From assembly GCF_000292245.2 (NCBI RefSeq), contig NZ_ALPT02000052.1, positions 1 through 29,992 of the forward strand: a DNA stretch of 29,992 nt. The letters run 5' to 3'. Source of the stretch: Alkalihalobacillus alcalophilus ATCC 27647 = CGMCC 1.3604 (GTDB lineage: Bacteria > Bacillota > Bacilli > Bacillales > Bacillaceae_D). Positions 8,341 through 16,408 of the stretch are shown one piece after another. The translations under genes were made by a program, and so were the position numbers. A model generated the notes under the pieces. It worked only from the letters and a program-made list of their open reading frames with translations, did no database searches and had not been told where the DNA came from. The stretch's first letter is position 1, and each line of letters opens with the position of its first letter.

Positions 8341-11215
8341 ATCGACCCTCAATTTCCATTAGATATTTGAAATTATAAAGACAGTAACCCGATAACGACA
8401 ACATTTCATTTTCTATACTTCTCTCTACATAAAAGTGTCTATTAATGGCCATGTGTATAATACTTTGATATATATATTCTTTTCTTTCATCTCCCATCCT
8501 AAAAAGTTCTATTATACTTTCAATAGCTTTACCTTGTTTTCTTTTTTCGTAACCATTGTATTTATCTCTATATTTTTCTAATAATATTTTTACATTATTT
8601 TTATATCTGTTTCTATTTTTCTTAAATTTATATAAGCTAGCCTTATCTGTATCATTATTACATAGTTTTATAAATTCCAAAGCATTTTTATAATTAGGGA
8701 AAAAATCAAGTAAAGTATTAATTACAACAAAAATTCCTTTCTCTTCTACAGAAAATTTCTTATACTCGTTATCGTCTAATAAGTTAAAGTAATAGTCTGT
8801 ATCTAAATAGAAGTATTTATATATTTCTTTATATATTTTTTCTCCGCCATACCTTTCTTTTTCCGGAAAGAACAAATTTTTAGAGTAGTCAATTATATCC
8901 TCCGAGTCTATTAAACTATTTAAACTAGTCTCAAGATTATGGACCGAAGTATCTTTACCTTTAAATCGAACTCTTATATGTTCTTTTTCGTCACTATAGT
9001 AAACAATAAAATATTCCTTACTTTTTGTACTTACTAATAATTCTCTAATTAACTTTGTGACAATATCTTTATTGTATTTTTCATAATATATTTTATAGTA
9101 GTGATAACTAATATCATACTTATTATTATCATTTTCATTCTGAATATTTCCATTTTCAATAAAATCGTGTTTAAATTCTGGAATTGTTAAAATATAATCC
9201 CTTCCAATTGTATCATTAGCACCTATTACTTCTGATAAAGTAACTATTTCTTGCTTATTAATTTCTTCTATAATAATATCCAAAGAAAAACTATTTTCTG
9301 TAAATAAAGTAATATTCATATCCCCTACTATTAAATTTACTATCTTTTCTACATTTATTTTAGATAAATATTCTCTTAGCTCTTTTCTTGACACATCTTT
9401 ATTAGAACCTACTATATTACTTTTTGATATTTGCCATTTCTTTGTATGGAAAACAATATTTTTATACTCTATCCTAGGTAGACAAACTAAGTTATTAAGA
9501 TGTGAAAAGTTTAATTCACGTGGATGGCAACTCATCACTTCTGCAAATAAATTCAAAAAATGAGTTATACGTAGCTCATTAAAATTGTTATAGTATAATA
9601 AATTAGTCCGGATAGGTACTATTATTTGTTGTGTTTTCTTAGATTTTAAATAAAGATTACCCTCTTTAAACCCCATGACTATGTCGTTAATATTTATAGA
9701 ACCCTCATCTTCAGATAAACAATCAATCTCTATATTAGAGATGACTTTGTTAAAAGAAATACCTAAGTCTGGATAATTAAAAGGTAACGTGCAAATAGCC
9801 GCTTGGTTATAACCCTCATTATTTATTATATTATTTTTCTTCAGATTGAACCTCCCTGCAAATACATATGGTGAGCTTGAAATAGAGCTATTAGTAAGTA
9901 TATATTTTTCACTTCCGTTATTACGATACATATTAAACTTAATATCATATCCTATATTAGCTTGTGTAGTAAGTTCATAATTTATATAATTATTCATTTC
10001 TGATATATCATCATCACTCAGCACTATTACTTCTTCTTTTAAGACGTCGCTTCTCAACCATTTATTAAATATAAACATTTCTTGTTTTGCTTTAATTTTA
10101 TCAATTTTGCTTTGAAGTTTATAGAAAGTTGAACCTAAATTTTCATTTGGTAGACCAATACCTTTATCTTTATTGATCACCTCTATCAAACTTACTTCAT
10201 TAAATTGTCCATATCTTGCTAAAAATTTAATTTTAAAATGTTCAAACATAATATACCTAGGATCAAATATTTGATGTTGGTTAAAAACTTGGATGTTATC
10301 TATGAATTCTTTAATAGAATTTTCATTTACCTCAGTGGGATTAATAGATTCATTCCCAATTAAATCAACGACTATATATTCTTTTGCATAACAAACTTTC
10401 CGCATTTCTATAATCATTTTCTCGTACAAATTAATCGCTTGTCCAACTCGGCTCATCTCGTATTCATCAATAAGGTTACGAATATACAATAGCTTCTTCT
10501 TTATACTCTCATCTGTACTATCAATCATTAGATTCAAACAGCTTTTACCAAAATTATATGTATGAGGTTTAATATTAGTTACTAAAATATTTATATCTAT
10601 TAAATTCTTTATAAAATGCAATAGTTCACCTTTAGATACGCCTGCGAACTTTTCACTTAACTGTTTAATTAAAGTTTCTATATAGACAGGTGTTTTGCAC
10701 TGATTTAATAAATATTCTATTAGTTTATTCTTTCTAATTTTTTTAATTATGTTCTTAGATTCGTTAATAGTGTCTAACTCAATATGTAATTTCTTTATCC
10801 TAACCATATTATTTAATTGAACTTTTATGAGTGAAGTTATTTCTATTCTACTTTCTATTTTTTTTCTTAATTCATTTAACCAAATATTACTTGGACGTAC
10901 TATTTTATGTAATTTCTCATTAGTATCTACATAACCAATTGAGGAGTTCAATCCGAATGGAATAGCTCTAGTACTCATTCTCAAATAGTATTTATATACA
11001 GAATTTACCATATGGAGTGGATAATCCCCTTTTTCTTTGGCTTTAATGATAGCTCTATATAGATTTTCACTTGAAATCATTAACCTCTCTAAAAATTCAT
11101 CATCCTCTATTAATAAATCGAACAAACTATTATCTTCAATTTTTTTAAATGTATATGCTAAGTTTTTATGTCTATAAGCAGACTCTCTCACAATCAAATT
11201 CGCAATATTATACAC
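8324..11215 (-). CDS. LanB-type lanthipeptide/thiopeptide dehydratase, full length
   Basis: This is 963 residues, near the ~1000 of class I LanB enzymes, which use glutamyl-tRNA to glutamylate and then eliminate Ser/Thr to dehydroalanine/dehydrobutyrine. The N-terminal glutamylation domain shows YLRMSTRAIPFGLNSSIGY at about residues 72-90, matching the 'R.s.R.TPFGL' hallmark. The C-terminal elimination (SpaB_C) domain from about residue 700 shows YHYYKIYYEKY, YFIVYYSDEKEHIRVRFKG and FFPEKERYGGEKIY. Both halves are in one chain, whereas characterised thiopeptide dehydratases are usually split into two proteins. GTG start at 11215 with AAAGGAGAG upstream; the alternative is none. A 19-bp hairpin separates it from the precursor gene. 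Confidence 0.9.
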   Translation of the reverse strand: MYNIANLIVRESAYRHKNLAYTFKKIEDNSLFDLLIEDDEFLERLMISSENLYRAIIKAKEKGDYPLHMVNSVYKYYLRMSTRAIPFGLNSSIGYVDTNEKLHKIVRPSNIWLNELRKKIESRIEITSLIKVQLNNMVRIKKLHIELDTINESKNIIKKIRKNKLIEYLLNQCKTPVYIETLIKQLSEKFAGVSKGELLHFIKNLIDINILVTNIKPHTYNFGKSCLNLMIDSTDESIKKKLLYIRNLIDEYEMSRVGQAINLYEKMIIEMRKVCYAKEYIVVDLIGNESINPTEVNENSIKEFIDNIQVFNQHQIFDPRYIMFEHFKIKFLARYGQFNEVSLIEVINKDKGIGLPNENLGSTFYKLQSKIDKIKAKQEMFIFNKWLRSDVLKEEVIVLSDDDISEMNNYINYELTTQANIGYDIKFNMYRNNGSEKYILTNSSISSSPYVFAGRFNLKKNNIINNEGYNQAAICTLPFNYPDLGISFNKVISNIEIDCLSEDEGSININDIVMGFKEGNLYLKSKKTQQIIVPIRTNLLYYNNFNELRITHFLNLFAEVMSCHPRELNFSHLNNLVCLPRIEYKNIVFHTKKWQISKSNIVGSNKDVSRKELREYLSKINVEKIVNLIVGDMNITLFTENSFSLDIIIEEINKQEIVTLSEVIGANDTIGRDYILTIPEFKHDFIENGNIQNENDNNKYDISYHYYKIYYEKYNKDIVTKLIRELLVSTKSKEYFIVYYSDEKEHIRVRFKGKDTSVHNLETSLNSLIDSEDIIDYSKNLFFPEKERYGGEKIYKEIYKYFYLDTDYYFNLLDDNEYKKFSVEEKGIFVVINTLLDFFPNYKNALEFIKLCNNDTDKASLYKFKKNRNRYKNNVKILLEKYRDKYNGYEKRKQGKAIESIIELFRMGDERKEYIYQSIIHMAINRHFYVERSIENEMLSLSGYCLYNFKYLMEIEGRYGELQ

Positions 11216-11233
11216 TAAGCACTCTCCTTTATG

Positions 11234-11278
11234 ATTTAAGCTGATTAATTTTATAATTCAAAATTAATCAGCTTAAAT
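11234..11278. repeat. Perfect 19-bp hairpin between precursor and dehydratase genes
   Basis: Arms at 11234-11252 and 11260-11278 are perfectly complementary with a 7-nt loop (ATAATTC on plus). It lies in the 137-bp gap between the precursor stop and the dehydratase start. No T-run follows on the minus strand, so it is more likely a leaky terminator or an mRNA 3'-end stabiliser than a full stop. Such elements commonly keep precursor transcript levels above those of the modifying enzymes. Confidence 0.7.
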
Positions 11279-11352
11279 TTGACATTTCACTTATTAATAG
11301 GACTTTTTATTTGCATGAAAAAATTCGACAGTTTCATTTTTTTCAAAAGTGC

Positions 11353-11529
11353 TTATAGTCCTGTTTTTACGATTGAAGAACAACTATTAAAGCTTCCAGA
11401 TGCTCCCATTGTGTCCATCATAGTTGTCGAATCTACTTCATAGATTTCTAAATCTAGATCTAGTAAACTTAAAGCTGCTTTTCCTTTTTCAGTTTTTTCT
11501 AAACTTAATCTTTCAATATTTTTCTCCAT
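11353..11529 (-). CDS. Thiopeptide-type RiPP precursor peptide
   Basis: This is 58 residues. The frame is open to 11595, but ATG 11529 has GGAGAAGGGG at good spacing and gives a normal leader. The leader is acidic with a hydrophobic amphipathic stretch (LSLLDLDLEIYEVDS) and ends in MDTMGAS, like the MGAS/VGAS leader-core junctions of thiocillin and thiomuracin precursors. By analogy the core is SGSFNSCSSIVKTGL (15 residues): five Ser, one Thr and a single Cys. Known Bacillus thiopeptide cores have about six Cys, so this is unusual. It is the first gene of the operon. Cleavage position and final structure are inferred. No Gly-Gly processing site is present. Confidence 0.8.
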   Translation of the reverse strand: MEKNIERLSLEKTEKGKAALSLLDLDLEIYEVDSTTMMDTMGASGSFNSCSSIVKTGL

Positions 11530-11569
11530 TTTATTTCCCCTTCTCCAATCGATTTTAGCTCGGCCGGCT

Positions 11570-11610
11570 ATAATCACAATAGAATAAATTACCATAAAAG
11601 TAAATGTATT
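11570..11610 (-). promoter_or_regulatory. Possible promoter of the RiPP operon
   Basis: On the minus strand TTTACT (near 11600-11605) and TATTGT (near 11577-11582) lie about 17 bp apart, 40-70 bp before the precursor start codon. Each matches the SigA consensus at four of six positions. In such AT-rich DNA this is weak evidence. Confidence 0.25.
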
Positions 11611-11624
11611 CGGTAGATTTTCTT

Positions 11625-11656
11625 ACTATATTTCTGAGCTATCAAGAAAATATAGT
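11625..11656. promoter_or_regulatory. Palindrome upstream of the RiPP operon, possible operator
   Basis: ACTATATTT (11625-11633) and AAATATAGT (11648-11656) form a perfect 9-bp inverted repeat with a 14-bp spacer, about 100 bp upstream of the precursor start. The spacing would suit a dimeric regulator. No regulator gene lies in the operon, and AT-rich palindromes arise easily by chance. Confidence 0.25.
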
Positions 11657-12105
11657 TTAACGATATTTATTAAAACAGAAATAATAATTGCACTGACTTC
11701 CAGAAGAATCACTATTATGACTAGTTAAAAGTCTAAAATTGTTAACCACATAGTAGACCTTATATATCATTGTATTTTATGACTTGTTTTATATTATTCA
11801 ATGTCAGTTATATAATATTAAAGGGAAACTTCGATGTCCGACCGATGACATTGTTACCAACTAAAATTGATAGGTATAGCATCTATATAATACTGAATTT
11901 CTACTAATTTTAATTCAGAGAAAGGAAACCTTTAGGTAGGATTGCTCCTCCTTGTTGTATGAAGACAATGAAAGTTATTGGCACTTGGAATCGAAAAGCC
12001 AGCGAGCACTCCAGAAACACTAAAGTGTATAGCTACCAATGTGGACTCATTCACCATTAACTACCGGACCTCGTTATTCCAAATAAAAGATATGAAGGTG
12101 AATGT
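11657..12105. other. Gap upstream of the RiPP operon, no recognised gene
   Basis: About 450 bp between the possible operator and the plus-strand small ORF. A 33-residue plus-strand frame starts near 11960 (MKTMKVIGTWNRKASEHSRN...) but has no binding site. I see no riboswitch, tRNA or terminator pattern here. Confidence 0.3.
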
Positions 12106-12303
12106 ATGGAAATGGTTCTTTCGAATCCTACTATCCCTCATGCAATTGTAGAGGATGAATGTCCTTTAAATAATTGGACGACTAATGGGAAATTCACCGC
12201 TGTGGCTGATTACAGTTGTACTCCTTACAGTAGATCAACATTTATAGGTACATACCAGTTTTGCATTTTTGTCCGCATATATATGAATTACACTCCTAAT
12301 TAA
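12106..12303 (+). CDS. Small Cys/Ser/Thr-containing ORF, unknown
   Basis: This is 65 residues with GAAGGTGA four bases before the ATG, a convincing binding site. The protein has three Cys and many Ser/Thr in its C-terminal two thirds (WTTNGKFTAVADYSCTPYSR, then STFIGTYQFC), and a more acidic N-terminus (IVEDE). That outline is compatible with a second modified peptide served by the adjacent enzymes or with a small secreted factor, but it lacks the MGAS-type junction and a signal peptide. It diverges from the RiPP operon across about 500 bp. I do not recognise it, and it may be spurious. Confidence 0.35.
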   Translation: MEMVLSNPTIPHAIVEDECPLNNWTTNGKFTAVADYSCTPYSRSTFIGTYQFCIFVRIYMNYTPN

Positions 12304-12472
12304 TCTTATTAAATTGAGAAGTTTCATTATGAAAAATAGTAGAAAAGCAAAAGAGATGCTGATAATCTTCTGCAATCTCGAATTGATCAATAAGTTTATT
12401 TATTTTTTTAGGAGTAATTTTACTACCGATATCGTGGTACAGTGTATTGTTCAGGGAATTGTGCTGGCTCAT
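12296..12472 (-). CDS. Possible 58-residue ORF, unknown
   Basis: A minus-strand frame from ATG 12472 to TAG 12296 reads MSQHNSLNNTLYHDIGSKIT and then a helix-like, mixed-charge stretch (PKKINKLIDQFEIAEDYQHL). There is no recognisable Shine-Dalgarno. It converges on the plus-strand ORF at 12106-12303, overlapping by a few bases. It could be a fragment of a lost gene. Confidence 0.2.
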   Translation of the reverse strand: MSQHNSLNNTLYHDIGSKITPKKINKLIDQFEIAEDYQHLFCFSTIFHNETSQFNKIN

Positions 12473-12500
12473 AACTTTGCATAAAATTTGGATTTATGAG

Positions 12501-12530
12501 AAACTTCACTTAAAAAGTGGGGTTTTTTTT
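12501..12530 (+). terminator. Intrinsic terminator
   Basis: An 11-bp stem (AAACTTCACTT pairing AAGTGGGGTTT with two G-U pairs), an AAA loop and a run of eight T. It would end plus-strand transcription from the small ORF at 12106. Confidence 0.75.
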
Positions 12531-12609
12531 GTATAAACTCTACTAAAAAAGAAGAGCGTTTAATACATTATTGCATATGGAACATTTATATTAGTGAGAA
12601 AATATATGC

Positions 12610-12645
12610 TATAATTATATAGATATTAGTATGGAGGATTCAAAA
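12610..12645 (+). promoter_or_regulatory. Extended -10 promoter and RBS before the XRE remnant
   Basis: TGCTATAAT (12608-12615 region) is a perfect -10 box with the extended TG. No good -35 lies at the expected distance. A GGAGG at 12633-12637 precedes the ATG at 12646. Confidence 0.4.
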
Positions 12646-12717
12646 ATGTTAAAGAAAAATAATAACCTATTTGGTAAACGACTTAGAGAAATAAGGAAGG
12701 CGAGAGGGTTAATCTGA
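12646..12717 (+). pseudogene. 5' remnant of an XRE-family (helix-turn-helix) regulator
   Basis: The 23 codons read MLKKNNNLFGKRLREIRKAR plus GLI and then TGA. 'FGKRLREIRKARGL' is the first helix of a Cro/CI-type DNA-binding domain, which should continue as 'TQEELA'. Promoter, GGAGG and start are intact, but the gene breaks off at about 12712, where the Gly-Tyr protein fragment begins in another frame. This looks like a deletion that fused two unrelated genes. Confidence 0.6.
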
Positions 12718-13417
12718 GTCAGAAGATTGGAATGTAGCTTACATCGCTGCTTTTGAAAAGGCCTATAATCGCGAAATGCAGTTCATCAATGCTGAAGATG
12801 GTGGTTACAAAATGGGGTATGAACTACAAGAGTTAGAGTTTCCTAATGAAGTGAAAGATGATATTGACTTAAGCAAAGTTTATACGAAAGAATATGAAAA
12901 GGGTTTTAAAAAACGCTCAGAAGAAGAGCAAAAGAAGCATCAAGACTTAGGCTATGAGAGTGGATACGAACTTGTTGAGCAGACTTCAGTTGAAATTGAC
13001 GATCGGTTTATTGAATTTTTTAACGAAGGTTACATAGAAGGGTTTGAGACAATTAAAGGTGAAACGTTGGAACTAGGATATTTATTAGCTTTTCAGCTTA
13101 TGAGTTATGAACCACCGGCGGATGTTGTCCATGAGTCTTTATTAGAGTGGTATGAAGAAGGATATGGATCTAATGACATTGCGGCAGAAATCAAAACTAC
13201 AGCATACGATAACGGTTATGAAAACAAAGATTACTATATTCCTGAAGGTTTTAAAGTGAATGAGGATGCGATCGCTTTGTATGATGGTCTGTTTTATGAA
13301 GGACAGGAAGTGAAGAAGGAAGAAGACCGGGAGAGGTTACTGTTGTTTGGTGGTATTGGTGCTGGTGTGTTAGGAGTTGCTGGTGGAGGGTATTATCTGA
13401 GGAGGAGAAAAAATTAA
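12713..13417 (+). pseudogene. 5'-truncated Gly-Tyr-repeat protein with C-terminal membrane anchor
   Basis: The frame is open from the junction at about 12713. The first ATG (12776) has no binding site, so I read it as the 3' part of a longer gene. The protein carries repeated motifs of the type 'GY..GY' or 'AY..GY' (GYKMGYELQE, GYESGYELVE, GYIEGFE, AYDNGYENKD), many acidic residues, and ends with a glycine-rich hydrophobic segment (LLLFGGIGAGVLGVAGGGYY) plus LRRRKN, like the membrane-anchor tail of a surface protein. No LPxTG motif is seen. I know no function. The upstream regulator start is cut at the same junction. Confidence 0.5.
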
Positions 13418-13560
13418 CTTATCCTTTACGCGGACTAAATATCCAAATAATTAATCTCCATTTAAAATAAAAAAAATAATACAAAAGAAATGAGTTTAGA
13501 TTATCCTAAAAAGTTCAGTGCCGTAAAAATTGTTAAAGAACTAGAAAATTAATAGTAAAC

Positions 13561-13594
13561 ACCTGGGAAATAATTTCTCAGGTACTTTTTTTGT
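13561..13594 (+). terminator. Intrinsic terminator
   Basis: ACCTGGGAAA pairs with TTTCTCAGGT (one G-U pair) around TAAT, followed by ACTTTTTTT. It ends plus-strand transcription after the Gly-Tyr protein. A 20-codon frame just before it (starting at 13491) has no binding site and looks like debris. Confidence 0.75.
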
Positions 13595-13693
13595 AAGATG
13601 ATAAACTTTACTTCAATCGGACAAAAAAATTTTACTACTTTCAAAGAGTATAAAGATTACTCGAATTAAAAAAGTAAAATTTAGAAAAATATA

Positions 13694-13721
13694 TTGAATA
13701 TTTATATGTTTTCAATATAAT
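13694..13721 (+). promoter_or_regulatory. SigA-type promoter of the subtilase-toxin operon
   Basis: TTGAAT (13694-13699) and a perfect TATAAT (13716-13721) are 16 bp apart. The TTG start at 13761 follows 39 bp later, with AGGGTGG between. Confidence 0.55.
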
Positions 13722-13760
13722 AAAATAGTTCCATTTTTACTAATAGAAGGGTGGTATGTA

Positions 13761-14699
13761 TTGAAAAAAAGAAAACTTTATTTAATCTTACTTATCTTAT
13801 TATTAGTTATTATGGCAATAGTTGTTTTTCAAAGTTTAGTATCCAATCAATCTAAGGATGAATTGAAACTAGAATCACAAGTTACATCATGGGCATACGA
13901 TTTATTGTTACCTGACATTTCTTTAGAACATGAAAAGGTCAAGGTTGCTATTATTGACAGTGGAATAAACAAAGAACATGAAGATTTACAACATATTAAA
14001 TTCATTGAATTTAATATTCTAGAAAAAGAAACTGCCATTATTGATGAGTTTGGTCATGGAACAGCTATTGCTGGGATAATCGCAGCAGAAAATAATGAAT
14101 TTGGAGTAATTGGATTATCTCAGAATGTAGAAATTTACGATGTGAAAATACTAAATGAAAATGGAAAAGGCGAGGTTGAACATCTAATTGAAGCGATTCA
14201 TTGGTGTGTTGAACAAAATGTAGAAATAATTAATCTGAGTTTTGGTTTTCAAACAGAAAGTAAACCACTAAAAGAGGCTATTGATAGAGCTATATCAGAA
14301 GGTATTATTATAGTTGCATCGATCGGCAACACATTTGGGTTGCGTGGTGATTATCCTGCAATTTATGAAGAGGTTATTTCAATAACATCAGTTGATGAAG
14401 ATTTAAACCGTTCTAGTTTCGCCTCTAAACATAATATTGACTATGCCATGCCAGGAGAAAATATTTATACCACTAATAAAGATGGTGGTTATTCGTTTTT
14501 TGATGGAACTAGTTTTGCTACTGCCCATGCAACAGGAATTATCTCTATTCTCCTCGATTATTATAAACAAGAACAAAGAGAATTTAAAAAGAATACTAGT
14601 TTTGAAGATTATTTAAAAGCACATTCCTTTTCAAACAATGATTGGAAATTTAGTGATTATGGAATGGGCATTTTAAATTTAAGAAAAGAGGACCGATGA
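13761..14699 (+). CDS. Membrane-anchored subtilisin-like (S8) serine protease
   Basis: This is 312 residues, starting at TTG with AGAAGGGTGG upstream. Residues 6-27 form a single hydrophobic signal-anchor, so the catalytic domain should sit outside the cell. The triad is complete: Asp66 in VAIIDSG, His99 in DEFGHGTAIAG, Ser251 in DGTSFATAHATG, with oxyanion Asn190 in ASIGN. The protein is short and has no inhibitory I9 propeptide, unlike secreted degradative subtilisins, which fits a dedicated processing enzyme. Its stop overlaps the next start (ATGATGA), so it is co-translated with the toxin-like protein. It likely matures or releases that protein. Confidence 0.9.
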   Translation: MKKRKLYLILLILLLVIMAIVVFQSLVSNQSKDELKLESQVTSWAYDLLLPDISLEHEKVKVAIIDSGINKEHEDLQHIKFIEFNILEKETAIIDEFGHGTAIAGIIAAENNEFGVIGLSQNVEIYDVKILNENGKGEVEHLIEAIHWCVEQNVEIINLSFGFQTESKPLKEAIDRAISEGIIIVASIGNTFGLRGDYPAIYEEVISITSVDEDLNRSSFASKHNIDYAMPGENIYTTNKDGGYSFFDGTSFATAHATGIISILLDYYKQEQREFKKNTSFEDYLKAHSFSNNDWKFSDYGMGILNLRKEDR

Positions 14700-15631
14700 T
14701 GAAAATAGCAAAGAAAATATTTTCTGTATTTCTTATTGTTTGTTTAATAACTACAGTTATGCCATATGATTTGCTTCACAATGTTAAAGCAGATGATGTT
14801 GAGTCTGATCATGAATTTATACTGACTAATGAAGAACAAGATGTAGTAGAGGAAAGTTTAAACGATGAACTGAGTACAGAATTAGATACTGAAAATAATG
14901 AAGAGTTACATGTTGAAGTGGCTGAAGTATCAAGGGATTTCTTAATTGTAGAAACAACATATGAAGATGATGAAAATGAAGCGAAATTTGAGATGGAATT
15001 TTCATTTGAAACAGAAGAAATCATTATGATAACTGAACATCGTGAAGAAGGAAAAGTGGTTGAAGGACAATATGAAATAGAAATCCTAGAAGTAAACGAT
15101 GATTCATATGTTTTTAATTTTATTGATCTTAACACAGGAGAAGAACATATTGTTGACTCCACAAAAATTGAAGCGTCTGCTTTACCTGTAGCTATTTATT
15201 TTATTGGTTCACAGGTTGCCAGAATTACAGTTCAACACATTGGAAAAAAAGCCATCTTAAAAATTGGTAAAAAAACATTCCAGGCGAAGTCAAAAGATGC
15301 TGCTAAGAAAGCAACAGTCAATTTTTCTAATTTCACCACTAACGCAGGAGGAAAAACTGTTTATTTTACTAAGTCAAAAATGCAACATATTCTACAAAAC
15401 CATCACCCAAATTATTGGACTGGGAAAAGTGGGAAATCAATGTTTGATCCTAGTTTAAGTGTCAATCAAGTTAAAAACATTGTTACTAATGTTATTAATA
15501 GTAATAAAACTACCATTGGAAATGCTCTTAAAAAAGGAAACTCTGTTAATGTTTATAAGACTATAAATGGTGTAAGATATAAAGTGAATATAGGGAAAGA
15601 TGGGTATGTAAAATCAGCATATCCAGTTTAA
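14696..15631 (+). CDS. Secreted toxin-like protein (resembles the SAR2788 putative toxin family)
   Basis: This is 311 residues. It begins with a signal peptide (IFSVFLIVCLITTVMPYDLL, likely cleaved around VKA-DD). A highly acidic region to about residue 160 follows, then a short hydrophobic segment (ALPVAIYFIGSQ) and a basic C-terminal domain of about 130 residues. That domain has FTKSKMQHILQNHHPNYW, spaced Asn/Lys-rich helices and the ending VNIGKDGYVKSAYPV, a layout seen in RNase-like polymorphic toxins of the BECR fold. From memory it resembles the 'SAR2788 family putative toxin' of Staphylococcus and Bacillus; I could not search. The acidic pro-region may mask the basic domain until the co-translated subtilase cuts it. 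The second ATG (14699) has the better spacing to GAGGA. Confidence 0.6.
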   Translation: MMKIAKKIFSVFLIVCLITTVMPYDLLHNVKADDVESDHEFILTNEEQDVVEESLNDELSTELDTENNEELHVEVAEVSRDFLIVETTYEDDENEAKFEMEFSFETEEIIMITEHREEGKVVEGQYEIEILEVNDDSYVFNFIDLNTGEEHIVDSTKIEASALPVAIYFIGSQVARITVQHIGKKAILKIGKKTFQAKSKDAAKKATVNFSNFTTNAGGKTVYFTKSKMQHILQNHHPNYWTGKSGKSMFDPSLSVNQVKNIVTNVINSNKTTIGNALKKGNSVNVYKTINGVRYKVNIGKDGYVKSAYPV

Positions 15632-15643
15632 TGGGGTGGTAAT

Positions 15644-16165
15644 ATGCTAAAGATTGAAACTTTGATCAAGGATACAAATATCAACATAGGTAACAAAGTT
15701 ACTTTTCTACCAATTAGTCATCGATTATCTGCTAATTTGGCGAATCAAACCTTAGATGAAAATGATCAGGATTATCTAGAAGGGGCAATCAGACTAGAAT
15801 GTAATTCTGAGGTAATCTTAACTGAAAACATGGAAACAACAGATTTGTTATTTACATGGCAAACATTAGCTGAACCTATATTAACACCAGGAAATAAAGA
15901 ATATGAAGTATCAATTTTAGATTCTTTATTTGAAGTTAAGATAGTAACAAATAATTCAGGATTTACATTTAGTATTCATAATACATTAAGTGAAGACAAT
16001 CAAATTTCAAATACAATTCCTAAAGATGAGTATTTCAAAGCAATAATAGAGGGATTCTTATCATTTGGAGATTTTATCATCAATAACCAATTTTCTTTTT
16101 CGGAGGAAAGTTCCTATTCATCTTTCGTTCAAGATTATCAAGCTTTAAAACAAATTAAAGTATGA
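15644..16165 (+). CDS. Probable cytoplasmic immunity protein
   Basis: This is 173 residues, with no signal peptide or membrane segment, and acidic overall. It starts 12 nt after the toxin-like gene with GGGGTGG upstream, last in the operon. Its content alternates strands with Asn/Glu-rich loops (FLPISHRLSANL, YEVSILDSLFEVKIVTN). I recognise no family. A small acidic cytoplasmic protein immediately after a basic secreted toxin is the usual place for immunity, and that is the sole basis for the call. Confidence 0.5.
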   Translation: MLKIETLIKDTNINIGNKVTFLPISHRLSANLANQTLDENDQDYLEGAIRLECNSEVILTENMETTDLLFTWQTLAEPILTPGNKEYEVSILDSLFEVKIVTNNSGFTFSIHNTLSEDNQISNTIPKDEYFKAIIEGFLSFGDFIINNQFSFSEESSYSSFVQDYQALKQIKV

Positions 16166-16207
16166 ATACTTCTCTATATTTCGACGCAAATAATAAAATC
16201 ATGAAGA

Positions 16208-16238
16208 ACAGAAGAGATAAGTCTTTTCTGTTTTTTTT
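16208..16238 (+). terminator. Intrinsic terminator of the toxin operon
   Basis: ACAGAAGAGA pairs with TCTTTTCTGT (one G-U pair) around a 4-nt loop and runs into eight T. Confidence 0.85.
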
Positions 16239-16408
16239 AGGCTCTACAATAAAAGTTGGGGTTATGCCATAATGAGGCTGAAAATGCAGGTAAACTCAAT
16301 TATCCACGAATTGTCGAGATATAAAGAAATGTTAGAAGCTGTGTCTGATGAATTCCTCTTTTCGTTCTAGTGTGTAACGTATTCAATTCATATCGATCGA
16401 CCTCAGTG

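Noticed and set aside
11530..11595. Upstream extension of the precursor ORF to 80 residues
   Set aside because: The ATG at 11529 has the strong GGAGAAGGGG site. The extension (MVIYSIVII...) has no clear RBS and is unlike a leader.
14809..15162. 117-codon minus-strand frame inside the toxin-like gene
   Set aside because: Ser-rich shadow of an acidic coding region, no RBS, opposite to an operon with clear signals.
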